A DNA stretch of 47,961 nt from assembly GCA_019429365.1 (NCBI GenBank), contig JAHYJD010000015.1:1-47961 (forward strand), in the 5' to 3' direction. This document shows, piece by piece, positions 33,259-42,385 of this stretch. The position numbers and the translations under genes are program-made. Positions within the stretch are counted from its first letter, which is position 1. Every line of letters starts with the position of its first letter. The stretch comes from Bacteroidales bacterium. GTDB taxonomy: Bacteria; Bacteroidota; Bacteroidia; Bacteroidales; UBA7960. The notes below the pieces were generated by a model. The model was not told the DNA's origin. It saw only the letters and a list, made by a program, of their open reading frames with translations, and did no database searches.

Positions 33259-33798
33259 ATGGCTATTATTCGGGAAGAAGTTTTTAGAAAAGAAGTTTTG
33301 CTCGAGGTGGCAAAAAAAATGGTTGTTGCGGCGCGCACCGCGCCCAAAGCCCGTGGAATAGATAACCTGGCCATGGCCATTGTTACGGATGGGGAGCTGC
33401 AGCAACTTTGCAAAAAAACTAAGGAAATTGGCGACCGCGAAGATTATGACATTTTCCTTCGCGATGCCGTTAATGTACTCAACTCGGCCGATGTGTTGGT
33501 ACTTATTGGAACCCGGTTCAAATCGCTGGAGCTGAAGTTTTGTGGGTATTGTGGTTTTAATGATTGTGCCACCAAAGAGAAACACCCAGATGTTCCATGC
33601 GCTTTTAATACCAGTGATCTGGGTATTGCCGTTGGCTCAGCCGTGGCCCTGGCTGCAGACCACCGCGTGGACTCACGGGTAATGTACACTATTGGCCTGG
33701 CTGCCCGCGAATTAAATTTGCTGGGCGAAGAATACAAGATCGTTTATGGCATTCCATTAAGTGCTACTTCAAAGAATCCCTTCTTCGATAGAAAATAA
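33259..33798 (+). CDS. DUF2148 ferredoxin-like domain protein
   Basis: This 179-residue protein starts at MAIIREEVFRKEVLLEVAKK; 20 upstream in-frame codons lie inside the preceding terminator and are excluded. AARTAPKARGIDNL is reminiscent of nitroreductase-like folds. A four-cysteine cluster C95-x2-C98-x4-C103-x10-C114 (CGYCGFNDC, then VPC) could bind an iron-sulfur cluster, as in DUF2148 proteins. The C-terminal half (GIAVGSAVALAADHRVDSRV, MYTIGLAARELNLLGEEYKI) is conserved in this family. Function is uncharacterised; a redox role is inferred. It is convergent with dnaK across a shared terminator. Confidence 0.88.
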   Translation: MAIIREEVFRKEVLLEVAKKMVVAARTAPKARGIDNLAMAIVTDGELQQLCKKTKEIGDREDYDIFLRDAVNVLNSADVLVLIGTRFKSLELKFCGYCGFNDCATKEKHPDVPCAFNTSDLGIAVGSAVALAADHRVDSRVMYTIGLAARELNLLGEEYKIVYGIPLSATSKNPFFDRK

Positions 33799-33831
33799 AA
33801 AAAGGGTTGAGCCGCAGCTCAACCCTTTTTT
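33797..33831. terminator. Bidirectional terminator between DUF2148 gene and dnaK
   Basis: A perfect 9-bp stem GGGTTGAGC/GCTCAACCC with a CGCA loop is flanked by seven A residues on the left and six T residues on the right. It can stop transcripts from both convergent genes. Confidence 0.93.
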
Positions 33832-33845
33832 ATATTACAAAATGC

Positions 33846-35747
33846 TTACTTAACTTCTTCGAAGTCTACGTCGGTTACTTCTCCGTCGTTTTTGCCCTGG
33901 TCGCCTGGGGCTGATTGCTCCGGGCCTGCACCGGGCTGTTCCTGCTGGGTTGCCTGGTACATTTCGGCGCTGGCAGCCTGCCATGCATTGTTCAGGGTAG
34001 CCATGGCAGCGTCAATGGCTGCAATGTCCTTGTTTTTGTGGGCCTCTTTCAGTTCTTCCAGGGCCTTTTCGATCGGTGCCTTCTTGTCGGCAGGCACCTT
34101 GTCGCCAAACTCTTTTAACTGCTTTTCAGTCTGAAATACAAGGCTGTCGGCGGCATTCAGCTTGTCGATCTCCTCCTTGAGCTTGCGGTCTTTCTCTGCA
34201 TTTTCTTCCGCCTCCTTCTTCATGCGTTCAATTTCGCTGTCGCTAAGGCCGCTGGACGCTTCAATACGTATTTGCTGCGACTTTCCGGTGGCTTTATCTT
34301 TGGCTGAAACGTTCAGAATACCATTGGCATCAATATCGAAAGTAACTTCAATCTGCGGAAGACCCCTGGGTGCTGGTGGCAAACCATCGAGGTGGAAGCG
34401 GCCGATGGTGCGGTTGTCGCGGGCCATGGGGCGCTCGCCCTGCAGAATATGAATTTCAACAGAGGTCTGGTTGTCGGATGCTGTCGAGAAGGTTTCGGTT
34501 TTCTTAGTCGGAATGGTGGTGTTGGCATCAATCAGCTTGGTCATAACACCGCCAAGGGTTTCGATACCCAGCGACAGGGGTGTCACGTCGAGCAGCAGCA
34601 CATCCTTGATCTCGCCGGTAAGCACGGCGCCCTGAATGGCAGCACCAACAGCCACAACCTCGTCGGGGTTTACGCCTTTCGAAGGCTTCTTGCCAAAGAA
34701 CTTCTCAACGACTTCCTGAATTTTCGGGATACGGGTTGAACCACCTACAAGAATAACTTCATCAATATCGTTGTTGGTATAACCGGCGTCTTTCAGCGCA
34801 AGCTTGCAAGGCTCAAGGGTGGCCTGCACATACTTGTCGATGAGTTGCTCAAAATGGCTGCGCGAAAGGGTGCGAACCAGGTGCTTGGGAATACCATCGA
34901 CGGGCATAATATAAGGCAGGTTAATTTCTGAAGAAGAAGAACTGGAAAGTTCAATCTTAGCCTTCTCAGCCGCTTCCTTAAGGCGTTGCAGGGCCATGGG
35001 ATCTTTGCGCAGGTCAATACCTTCATCTTTCTTAAATTCATCGGCCAGCCAGTCGATAATGGCGTTGTCGAAATCGTCGCCACCAAGGTGGGTATCACCA
35101 TGTGTCGATTTTACTTCAAACACGCCGTCACCCAGTTCCAGGATAGAAATATCGAATGTACCACCGCCAAGGTCAAATACGGCAATGCGCATGTCTTTGT
35201 TTTTCTTGTCGAGGCCATAGGCCAGCGAGGCAGCTGTAGGCTCGTTGATGATACGACGGACCTTCAGACCGGCAATTTCACCGGCTTCCTTGGTGGCCTG
35301 GCGCTGCGAGTCGTTAAAATAAGCAGGAACAGTGATCACTGCTTCGGTAACTTCCTGCCCGAGGTAATCTTCGGCGGTTTTCTTCATTTTCTGAAGTACC
35401 ATGGCCGAAATCTCCTGGGGAGTGTACAGGCGATCGTCAATTTTTACGCGGGGAGTATTGTTGTCGCCCTTTTCTACTTTAAAAGTTGCACGTTTCCATT
35501 CCTTTGCAGAAGAGTCATAGGTCTCGCCCATGAAACGCTTAATGGAGGAAATGGTTTTGGTGGGATTTATGATAGCCTGCCTTTTGGCAGGATCGCCTAC
35601 TTTTCTTTCGCCATTTTCGGTAAATGCCACAATTGAAGGCGTTGTGCGGCGTCCTTCGCTGTTGGGGATCACCACAGGCTCGTTCCCTTCCATTACGGCT
35701 ACACAGGAGTTGGTTGTACCTAAGTCAATACCAATAATTTTTGCCAT
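33846..35747 (-). CDS. dnaK: Hsp70 chaperone DnaK
   Basis: DnaK folds and disaggregates proteins with DnaJ and GrpE. I start at 35747, giving 633 residues, because [20 protein letters not shown] is the invariant N-terminus; 23 upstream codons are excluded. The nucleotide-binding domain has [29 protein letters not shown] and [20 protein letters not shown]. The substrate domain has [20 protein letters not shown], and the lid ends in the [13 protein letters not shown] tail typical of bacterial DnaK. No dnaJ or grpE is nearby, unlike many genomes. An inverted repeat unlike CIRCE lies 44 nt upstream and may regulate expression. Confidence 0.98.
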   Translation of the reverse strand: MAKIIGIDLGTTNSCVAVMEGNEPVVIPNSEGRRTTPSIVAFTENGERKVGDPAKRQAIINPTKTISSIKRFMGETYDSSAKEWKRATFKVEKGDNNTPRVKIDDRLYTPQEISAMVLQKMKKTAEDYLGQEVTEAVITVPAYFNDSQRQATKEAGEIAGLKVRRIINEPTAASLAYGLDKKNKDMRIAVFDLGGGTFDISILELGDGVFEVKSTHGDTHLGGDDFDNAIIDWLADEFKKDEGIDLRKDPMALQRLKEAAEKAKIELSSSSSSEINLPYIMPVDGIPKHLVRTLSRSHFEQLIDKYVQATLEPCKLALKDAGYTNNDIDEVILVGGSTRIPKIQEVVEKFFGKKPSKGVNPDEVVAVGAAIQGAVLTGEIKDVLLLDVTPLSLGIETLGGVMTKLIDANTTIPTKKTETFSTASDNQTSVEIHILQGERPMARDNRTIGRFHLDGLPPAPRGLPQIEVTFDIDANGILNVSAKDKATGKSQQIRIEASSGLSDSEIERMKKEAEENAEKDRKLKEEIDKLNAADSLVFQTEKQLKEFGDKVPADKKAPIEKALEELKEAHKNKDIAAIDAAMATLNNAWQAASAEMYQATQQEQPGAGPEQSAPGDQGKNDGEVTDVDFEEVK

Positions 35748-35790
35748 TTTTATAATGTTTTGAATGTTCTCTGATAAAAAATTTTCGTGA

Positions 35791-35819
35791 CCATTGGCAT
35801 TCAATGATTGTGCCAATGG
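35791..35819. promoter_or_regulatory. Inverted repeat upstream of dnaK
   Basis: CCATTGGCA (35791-35799) and TGCCAATGG (35811-35819) are perfect 9-bp arms around an 11-nt spacer. It lies 44 nt upstream of the dnaK ATG. It differs from the CIRCE element (TTAGCACTC-N9-GAGTGCTAA). On the minus strand TTGACA-N15-TCCATTT lies just upstream of it, loosely like a heat-shock promoter. Confidence 0.55.
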
Positions 35820-35900
35820 CCCGAAATGGACTGTTTTGGAAATAATGTCAACTTATTAGGGGGTAAAGGCTGTCAGTAAGGTGACAAAAAGGCAGAAAGC

Positions 35901-38345
35901 TCAGAATCGGGCCACCAACTTCACATTGATCAGCCGGCTGGTAAGGTAATTTGGCACGGCAAAAAGTCGGTTCTCCACGTCCCTGATCCAAAGATAGGAG
36001 ATGGTGTTGTTCATCTCGAGCAAATTAAACACCTCGGCCGAAATCCACATATTGTTAAAGTGCTTCAGCGGGTTTCTGTCAGACAAACTGCTGGTTTCGC
36101 TTATCAGTTGTTTGGAGAAGCCGATATCGACCCTGCGGTAGGCAGGCATGCGCAGGGTGTCGCGCTGACGTTCATAGGTGGGTGGTCCAAAAGGAAGGCC
36201 CGTGCCGAAAATAAATCCGACCTGTACTTTATAAGAAGGGTTACGTGGCAGAAAATCCTGGAAGAAAAGGCTGAAATTCATGCGCTGGTCTGTGGGGCGG
36301 GGAATATAGCCCGCAGGGGTCTGATTTCCTTCGGCATCAGTGTAAAAAGCCCCCTCGATTTTTTCGGCTGTTTTCATAAACGAAAGACTGGCCCACGACT
36401 CCACTCCTGGCACAAACTCTCCGTTTACCTTCATATCGAGCCCGGTGGCATAGCCCGAGGCAATATTTTCAGCATAATACCTGATCCTTACATTATCCAT
36501 TTCGTAAGGAATCAAATTGTTGAGCTGCTTGAAATAAATTTCGGAAGTGTATTTAAATGGACGCTCCCAGGCCGTAAAGTTGTATTCTGAGCCCAGGACA
36601 AAATGGATGGACTCCTGCGCCTTTATGTTGCGGTTTAGCTCTCCCTGGAAATTTCTTAACTCGCGGTAAAAGGGTGGCTGGTGGTAATAGCCCGCTGAGG
36701 CGCGAAACGCCCAGCGAGGAAGGTCCAGGGGCTTGTAAAGCAGGGTGCCACGGGGGCTGACAACGGTTTGTTCGTTAAAATCCCAGTAGCTGATCCGGGC
36801 TCCGGCAGTAAGCAAAAATCGGCCATGATTTCGGTCGATATTCCAGGTGTTTTGAAAAAATCCCGAAAGACGGTTCGACCGGGTGCTGATCCTTGCGAAA
36901 AGAGTATCCTGTAAAATGATCTGCTCATTAGGTGGTCGGGGCAGCGAATAACCCGAAGAGTCGATCATGGTCCACTCCTGCAGGCGGTCGAAAATGTCTT
37001 CGTGCTGAAACTTGATTCCCCAGCGCAGGGTTTGGTTGCCCAATTCCACATCGCCACGGTGCTCGGCATTCCATACAATGGCATTGAGGTAATTGCGGGC
37101 ATGGTTAAGAAAGGAGCCCACACCCAAAGCTTCCCCGGTTGGCTGCCCGAAGTTATCCTGGCTCATGTCGGTCTGCACCCGGTAAAGCCAGTACTGCCCA
37201 AGGATGTCGAAATTCTCGGTTTCGTCACTCTGGAAAATACTGAAGGTCCAGCGCAAGCTTGTCTGATCGCTGGGTTTGTATTGGGCCGATAAGGCTCCCA
37301 TGGCTGTGACAAATTTGTCCACTTCCTGCCCGTCAAAATAAACGGTTAATTGCCTCACCTCGGTGGCGGTGCCAAAGCGGGTATTTTGTACCACCGGCTG
37401 AAATAAATAACGATTATTGCTGAAGTTGCCCAGGAAACTCAGTTCGAGCCGGCTGTTTACCTGGTGTGCAACAAGGGTCTGAATGTCAGAAAAGGACGGC
37501 CGATAGTCGCCTTTGGTGTCGAGCGTGCCCAGCAGATACTGGTTCGATTTGTGGCGAAGACCCAGCAAAAATGTGGTTTTTTGGTTTTTTGTCAGGCCTT
37601 CGAGGTGCAACGAACCTTCGAGCAGGCTCATGGAGAAAGACCCGGCAAAGGTTTCGGGTTTGCGGTATTCGATGTCGAGCACCGACGACATTTTGTCGCC
37701 GAACTTTGCATCGAATCCTCCTGCGGAAAAGTTTATGCCGCTGATCAGGTCGCTGTTCAGGAAGCTGAGGCCTTCCTGTTGTCCCGAACGAACCAAAAAC
37801 GGACGGTAAATCTCAATGCCGTTGACATACACCAGATTTTCGTCGAAGTTGCCGCCCCTTACCGAATATTGTGAGGTGAGTTCAGAGGTGGAAGAAACTC
37901 CGGGCAGGGTTTTTACCAGTCCTTCCACGCCGCTGGAGGGTCCGGGCAAAACCGCCACCAGCTTTGGATCCAGGCGAATAATGTCGGTTGAAAGGATTTG
38001 CCGTTCGCGCACCTCCACATCGGGCAGGTCGGTGGTTGCCAGCAACAGGGTAATGTTCAGCTCGCGGGTTTCGCCCACAGGCACATTCAGGGTAATGCGG
38101 CGGGAGATGTATCCCAGGTGCGATACCAGCAGGCTGGCTGGCCCGCCGGGTACGCGCAATCTGAAGAATCCGGCTTCGTTGGTGGTAGTGCCTGCGCTGG
38201 TGCCTTCCAGTGCAAGGTTAACAAATTCGAGGGGCTGCCCCTGTTCGTTGCGAATAAAACCTTCCACCCACGACTGCTGTGCTGCAGCCGCAGAGCAGCT
38301 TAGGCCAAGCAGCAATGCCAGAAAAATGTTTCGGAGGTTCTTCAC
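35901..38345 (-). CDS. TonB-dependent receptor with regulatory-like N-terminal domain
   Basis: This 814-residue outer-membrane receptor starts with GTG at 38343-38345, right before a signal peptide (MKNLRNIFLALLLGLSCSAA, cut after AAAAQ). Residues ~25-110 are a carboxypeptidase-regulatory-like domain (VEGFIRNEQGQPLEFVNLAL). The plug (~115-230) has TLPGVSSTSELTSQYSVRGG and LVYVNGIEIYRPFL. The remainder is a 22-strand barrel ending in VKLVARF with a terminal Phe. Such receptors import siderophores, glycans or peptides with energy from TonB; no SusD partner is adjacent, so the substrate is open. The upstream gene carries a similar regulatory domain and lies 113 nt away. Confidence 0.95.
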   Translation of the reverse strand: MKNLRNIFLALLLGLSCSAAAAQQSWVEGFIRNEQGQPLEFVNLALEGTSAGTTTNEAGFFRLRVPGGPASLLVSHLGYISRRITLNVPVGETRELNITLLLATTDLPDVEVRERQILSTDIIRLDPKLVAVLPGPSSGVEGLVKTLPGVSSTSELTSQYSVRGGNFDENLVYVNGIEIYRPFLVRSGQQEGLSFLNSDLISGINFSAGGFDAKFGDKMSSVLDIEYRKPETFAGSFSMSLLEGSLHLEGLTKNQKTTFLLGLRHKSNQYLLGTLDTKGDYRPSFSDIQTLVAHQVNSRLELSFLGNFSNNRYLFQPVVQNTRFGTATEVRQLTVYFDGQEVDKFVTAMGALSAQYKPSDQTSLRWTFSIFQSDETENFDILGQYWLYRVQTDMSQDNFGQPTGEALGVGSFLNHARNYLNAIVWNAEHRGDVELGNQTLRWGIKFQHEDIFDRLQEWTMIDSSGYSLPRPPNEQIILQDTLFARISTRSNRLSGFFQNTWNIDRNHGRFLLTAGARISYWDFNEQTVVSPRGTLLYKPLDLPRWAFRASAGYYHQPPFYRELRNFQGELNRNIKAQESIHFVLGSEYNFTAWERPFKYTSEIYFKQLNNLIPYEMDNVRIRYYAENIASGYATGLDMKVNGEFVPGVESWASLSFMKTAEKIEGAFYTDAEGNQTPAGYIPRPTDQRMNFSLFFQDFLPRNPSYKVQVGFIFGTGLPFGPPTYERQRDTLRMPAYRRVDIGFSKQLISETSSLSDRNPLKHFNNMWISAEVFNLLEMNNTISYLWIRDVENRLFAVPNYLTSRLINVKLVARF

Positions 38346-38458
38346 CCGGCAAATTTAGTAAAAAGCCCTGATGGATTTCCTGCGGTTTGCACGCAGTATT
38401 CAGGGAATTTATGAAATAATAACAGCAGGGAAAAAGAAATATTGCTTTCGCAGAAGTA

Positions 38459-39115
38459 TTAATCGCTGCGTCTGAAGCGGCCTTCGCGCCAAGCCTTGAA
38501 AAATTCTGACCAGGCAAAGGGATCGAAAATGCGCATGGGAGGGGCCTGCCCGGCATAATACAGGCGGTTGGCTTGCTGTTGCATGGCATAGCGGTAGTTC
38601 ATGCCCCCATCCATGGGCAGGTTCTGCATGCGTTCCTTCATCTCGGCACGCGCCAGGTTGCGCATGGCACGGTCGTAATCGTCGTCAGGAATTTCGGTGT
38701 GAATAAAGGCATGGCGAAACTGCTCGCGCGTGGGCCAGGGGTAGATCACTGTTTCAGTAAGGTAAATGGTGTCGCGGCTCATAATCTGAATAGCCGAATA
38801 GCGCGGTTGGCTTAGGGTGTCGGGTACCACATAGGTTACATCCTTAAAACCAACGGAGGTAAACCGCAGGGTGTCGCGCTCGTAAACCGCAATGCTGAAA
38901 AAGCCGTAAAAGTCGGTAATGGTGCCGCGTCGGGTGTTCTTTACCCAAACGGTGGTGTAAGGCACCGGGGCAAGGCTGTCGCCAGTTACTACCAGGCCCG
39001 AAAACTGAATGACCCTGCGCGGACGCACTTCCTGCCCCTGACTGTAATTGGCTGCTGCAAAAACAAAAAGTCCGGCAAACAAAATTAAGAGAGGAAGGAA
39101 TTTGCGAAAGGTCAT
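38459..39115 (-). CDS. Exported protein with carboxypeptidase-regulatory-like domain
   Basis: This 218-residue protein has a signal peptide (FLPLLILFAGLFVFAAANYS) and one carboxypeptidase-regulatory-like beta sandwich at ~35-110 (VIQFSGLVVTGDSLAPVPYT, then RGTITDFYGFFSIAVYERDT). A ~100-residue C-terminal tail follows, helical and rich in Arg, Met and Gln, ending EGRFRRSD. Proteins of this layout are widespread in Bacteroidota but have no assigned function. It is 113 nt upstream of the TonB receptor gene on the same strand. A shared transcript is possible. Confidence 0.85.
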   Translation of the reverse strand: MTFRKFLPLLILFAGLFVFAAANYSQGQEVRPRRVIQFSGLVVTGDSLAPVPYTTVWVKNTRRGTITDFYGFFSIAVYERDTLRFTSVGFKDVTYVVPDTLSQPRYSAIQIMSRDTIYLTETVIYPWPTREQFRHAFIHTEIPDDDYDRAMRNLARAEMKERMQNLPMDGGMNYRYAMQQQANRLYYAGQAPPMRIFDPFAWSEFFKAWREGRFRRSD

Positions 39116-39232
39116 GGGTGCTTTTTGAAACTGGCGTTAAAATTAAAGATAAAATGCAAACAGGACAAATGCTTTAAGTTTGCTGCAGGCATTTTACATA
39201 ATTTTAACACGAAGCCCAGTAGTATTGTTTTC

Positions 39233-39263
39233 AAAAAAAAAGCTGTCGTTTTGAAGCGACAGC
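39233..39263 (-). terminator. Terminator of rpmB
   Basis: On the minus strand a 7-bp stem GCTGTCG/CGACAGC with an 8-nt loop is followed by nine T residues. It begins 28 nt after the rpmB stop. Confidence 0.92.
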
Positions 39264-39291
39264 CTGGTTTTGTTTTCTTTTAAAAAAAATG

Positions 39292-39528
39292 CTATTGCAT
39301 GAAACCTTTTTTTCTGGCTTCCTGGATGCAGGCATAAATCCCTTTTTTGTTGATGATCCTGATTCCTTTCGCAGATACCTTCAAGGTTACCCAGCGATTT
39401 TCTTCTGTTACGAAAAATTTCTTCTCCTGGATGTTGGGGTAAAACCACCTTTTGGTTTTAATATTGGAGTGCGAAACGTTATGACCAACAATGGGCTTCT
39501 TCCCGGTTATCTGACAAATTCGTGACAT
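39292..39528 (-). CDS. rpmB: 50S ribosomal protein L28
   Basis: L28 is a small basic protein of the large subunit. The 78-residue sequence starts [20 protein letters not shown] and continues with [14 protein letters not shown] and [20 protein letters not shown], all diagnostic. It has only one cysteine of the old zinc ribbon, a zinc-free form. In many Bacteroidota rpmB is followed by rpmG and a DUF4295 gene before ftsY (from memory); here a terminator follows directly and those genes are absent. A GTACTTTG at 39580-39587 (minus) is a partial -7 element. Confidence 0.97.
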   Translation of the reverse strand: MSRICQITGKKPIVGHNVSHSNIKTKRWFYPNIQEKKFFVTEENRWVTLKVSAKGIRIINKKGIYACIQEARKKGFMQ

Positions 39529-39756
39529 CTCTGAAATATTTTATGTTCTGAAAGTAATATGCGCTTTTTTAAGGGAGTGCAAAGTACGGAATTTTTTTTC
39601 TTTTAGACAAATGTTTCTGATTTTTTATTTTGGCCGCCCGGATTTGGTGCCTGATATTGTCTTTTCAGGCTGGCAAAAGTAATCTTCTTTAAGGTTTTTT
39701 GGAATGTTTTAGTTGAAAAAAGTCAGATATTTGTGCCATAAATAAAAACAGGTGCC

Positions 39757-41058
39757 ATGAGCCTTCTAATGATTGACTTTCTGGAGCGTTTTTCAGAGAA
39801 TGTGCTTTCCGCAACAGGGTTTTCGGTTGAAATGACCCACCCATTTAAAGCCGTCTTTTATTTGCTGGTGATCATATTATTCAGCTGGATTGCCAACTGG
39901 ATTGCCAAGCAGGGTATCCTTGTGATTTTGGGCAAGGCCATTAAACGGACTTCGAGCAAATGGGATGATGTTTTCTTTGAGAAGAAAGTTTTTTCGCGTA
40001 TGTCGCACCTGGCGCCGGTTATCGTCATTTTCTGGTTTGGCCGTGCCCTGATGTCCGAATACCCAAAGCTGATTGAGGGCATTAATATGCTTACCAACGT
40101 ATATATTATTATAGTGGTAACCATGGTGTTGTTTGCCATAATCAATGCGGTAGGTACCATTTACGAAGGCTACGATATTTCAAAATCAAAGCCGATAAAA
40201 GGTTTCCTGCAAATTCTGAAGATTTTTATTGGTTTCCTGGTTGCCATACTTATTCTGGCCATGATCATGGGAAGATCGCCCCTGTATTATCTCACGGGGC
40301 TGGGTGCCGCCTCGGCCATTTTGCTGCTTATTTTCAAGGATACCATTCTGAACTTTGTCGGGGGTGTGCAGGTTACGGCAAATAATATGGTGCAGATTGG
40401 CGACTGGATTGAAATGCCCAAATACGGCGCCGATGGCGATGTGATAGAAATTAACCTGTACACGGTAGTGGTGCAAAACTGGGATCGTACCATAACCACC
40501 ATACCTACCTACGCGCTGATCTCCGATTCATTCAAAAACTGGCGCGGTATGGTAGAGTCGGGTGGCCGTCGCATTAAAAGAGCCATAAATATTGATGCAA
40601 GAAGCATTAAAATTTGTGATGATGCAATGATTCAGAATTTCGAAAAGGTATACCTGTTAAAGGATTACATAAAGCAGAAGAAGGAAGAAATTGCAAGTTA
40701 TAATCAGGAACATGATTTTGATGAAAGCCTGGCGGTTAACGGTCGCAGGCTCACCAATATAGGTACTTTCAGAGCTTACATAAAAAACTACCTGGCCAAT
40801 CATCCAAATATCCACAAAGAGATGATTTTTATGGTGCGGCAAATGGCTCCCAGCGAAAAGGGGATACCGCTTGAGATATATGCATTTACCAACGATATTG
40901 CTTGGGTAAACTATGAAAGCATACAAAGCGATATTTTCGACCATATCCTGTCGAGGATTTCTTTCTTTGAACTAAAAGTTTTTCAGGATCCTTCGGAAAT
41001 TACTGTTTCTATTGGGAATGGTGGAGGCTTAAACCAGCCAGAACAGGATAAAAAGTAG
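39757..41058 (+). CDS. MscS-family mechanosensitive channel (YbdG-like)
   Basis: This 433-residue membrane protein has about five helices, followed by the MscS pore helix and beta domain. LTGLGAASAILLLIFKDTIL is the pore-lining TM3 region with its Gly/Ala pattern. FVGGVQVTANNMVQIGDWIE and VVVQNWDRTITTIPTYALIS are the conserved beta-domain signatures of the YbdG/MscM subgroup. The cytoplasmic domain includes KNWRGMVESGGRRIKRAI. It likely opens under hypoosmotic stress to release solutes. It sits alone on the plus strand with a J-domain gene 58 nt downstream. Confidence 0.94.
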   Translation: MSLLMIDFLERFSENVLSATGFSVEMTHPFKAVFYLLVIILFSWIANWIAKQGILVILGKAIKRTSSKWDDVFFEKKVFSRMSHLAPVIVIFWFGRALMSEYPKLIEGINMLTNVYIIIVVTMVLFAIINAVGTIYEGYDISKSKPIKGFLQILKIFIGFLVAILILAMIMGRSPLYYLTGLGAASAILLLIFKDTILNFVGGVQVTANNMVQIGDWIEMPKYGADGDVIEINLYTVVVQNWDRTITTIPTYALISDSFKNWRGMVESGGRRIKRAINIDARSIKICDDAMIQNFEKVYLLKDYIKQKKEEIASYNQEHDFDESLAVNGRRLTNIGTFRAYIKNYLANHPNIHKEMIFMVRQMAPSEKGIPLEIYAFTNDIAWVNYESIQSDIFDHILSRISFFELKVFQDPSEITVSIGNGGGLNQPEQDKK

Positions 41059-41116
41059 GCGGGTTTCTTGATTTTCAGCGGCCGAAGTCGTAAATTTATG
41101 TAATAAAAAACCAACA

Positions 41117-41623
41117 TTGGCTGATTATTACCAGATACTGGGTGTTTCCCATGATGCTTCTAATGCAAGCATTCGCAAGGCTTTTCGCTGCAAGGCCAAG
41201 GTGTTGCATCCTGATATTAACCATGATGTCTCCTCTTCCGATTTTCTAAAGATAAATGAAGCCTACCATGTGCTCTCTGATGAGGAGAAGCGCCGCATCT
41301 ACGATCAGCGGCTCCGAAGCGGTAACTTCAGCCAGCGGGTTTATTACCGGCCCGGACCTGTCAGAAACCCCTACCAGGCCTATTACGAAGCCCGCCGCAG
41401 GCAGGAAGAGGAGGAGCCGGTCAGCAAGTTCGAACAAATCCTCGATCAGTTCCTTTTTTTATCTTTGTTTTTGGTGGGGCTTTTTGCCATTGGCTACGGG
41501 GTTTTCCGGCTGTGGCAGGAACCCATTGAGGGCGTAAATCCGGTAAACGGCATTGTATTGGGCGTGGTGCTTACCAGCCTGCTGCTAGCCGGCTGGGTAA
41601 AATGGAACAAGGTTTCAAATTAA
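41117..41623 (+). CDS. J-domain membrane protein
   Basis: This 168-residue protein begins with TTG at 41117-41119; upstream the frame has a TGA at 41069-41071 and no ATG or GTG between them. The J domain covers residues ~3-70, with DYYQILGVSHDASNASIRKA, the HPD motif in KVLHPDINHD, and INEAYHVLSDEEKRRIYDQR. The C-terminal part has two hydrophobic helices (~112-130 and ~145-162), so it is membrane-anchored. It lacks the G/F and zinc domains of DnaJ. It probably stimulates a DnaK at the membrane; the only DnaK in this window is 5 kb away on the other strand. Confidence 0.92.
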   Translation: MADYYQILGVSHDASNASIRKAFRCKAKVLHPDINHDVSSSDFLKINEAYHVLSDEEKRRIYDQRLRSGNFSQRVYYRPGPVRNPYQAYYEARRRQEEEEPVSKFEQILDQFLFLSLFLVGLFAIGYGVFRLWQEPIEGVNPVNGIVLGVVLTSLLLAGWVKWNKVSN

Positions 41624-41633
41624 TTTTCGGGGC

Positions 41634-42380
41634 TTAGCGGTTCCAGATTTCCCAGGCCTTGATGGCCTGCCCGGTGAGCATGCCGCTGCCATTCACCGTT
41701 TTACAACCCATTTCTTTTCCCTTTTTCAGGAATAGCGTTTCTGCAGGATTGTACACCAGGTCGAAGAGGGTGTGCCCGCTGCCAAGGTATTGATAAGGAA
41801 TATACGGACAAGTATCGATATTGGGCACCATTCCGAGGGGAGTGGTGTTAATGATCAGGGTGTGTTCCTGAATGATGGATGCTGACAGATCGTCGTATCC
41901 AATGGTGTTTTCACCGGAGGGCCTTCGCGAAACCAGCAAGAAGTCGCAGCCATGCTTCTTCAGCACCCAGGTCACCGCTTTGGAAGCGCCGCCTGTGCCC
42001 AGCACCAAGGCTTTCTGCGGAAGCGAAATGCTTTCATCAAGGAGGCTTTGTTCAAAACCTGCCACATCCGTGTTGTGGCCAGTCAATTTAAGTTTTGATC
42101 CGCTGCGGTCGAAACCAATGACATTCACCGCCCGGTTTTCGGCTGCGGCACCCTCCAGCCCGTCGAGAAAGGGGATTACTTGCTCCTTGTATGGAATGGT
42201 AACGTTCAGACCAACAAGGTCAGGTTCGGCTTCGAGCAGCTTGGGGAAATCGGCAATGCTTTCCAAGGGAAACATTTTATACACGGCATCGTGAATGCCT
42301 TCGCGCTGAAATTTTTCTGCGAAATATTTTGCCGACCACGAATGGCCCAGCGGATAGCCAATAATGCCAAAGACGCGCAT
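41634..42380 (-). CDS. aroE: Shikimate dehydrogenase
   Basis: AroE reduces 3-dehydroshikimate to shikimate with NADPH in aromatic amino acid synthesis. I start at 42380, because MRVFGIIGYPLGHSWSAKYF is the family N-terminus; 26 upstream codons overlap the preceding gene. Other motifs are LNVTIPYKEQVIPFLD with catalytic Lys, TGHNTDVAGFEQSL with the substrate-binding Asp, and LGTGGASKAVTWVLKKHG for NADPH. The 248-residue length is on the short side but normal. It is 5 nt downstream of the DUF368 gene and convergent with the J-domain gene (10 nt apart). Confidence 0.96.
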   Translation of the reverse strand: MRVFGIIGYPLGHSWSAKYFAEKFQREGIHDAVYKMFPLESIADFPKLLEAEPDLVGLNVTIPYKEQVIPFLDGLEGAAAENRAVNVIGFDRSGSKLKLTGHNTDVAGFEQSLLDESISLPQKALVLGTGGASKAVTWVLKKHGCDFLLVSRRPSGENTIGYDDLSASIIQEHTLIINTTPLGMVPNIDTCPYIPYQYLGSGHTLFDLVYNPAETLFLKKGKEMGCKTVNGSGMLTGQAIKAWEIWNR

Positions 42381-42385
42381 GCTGT

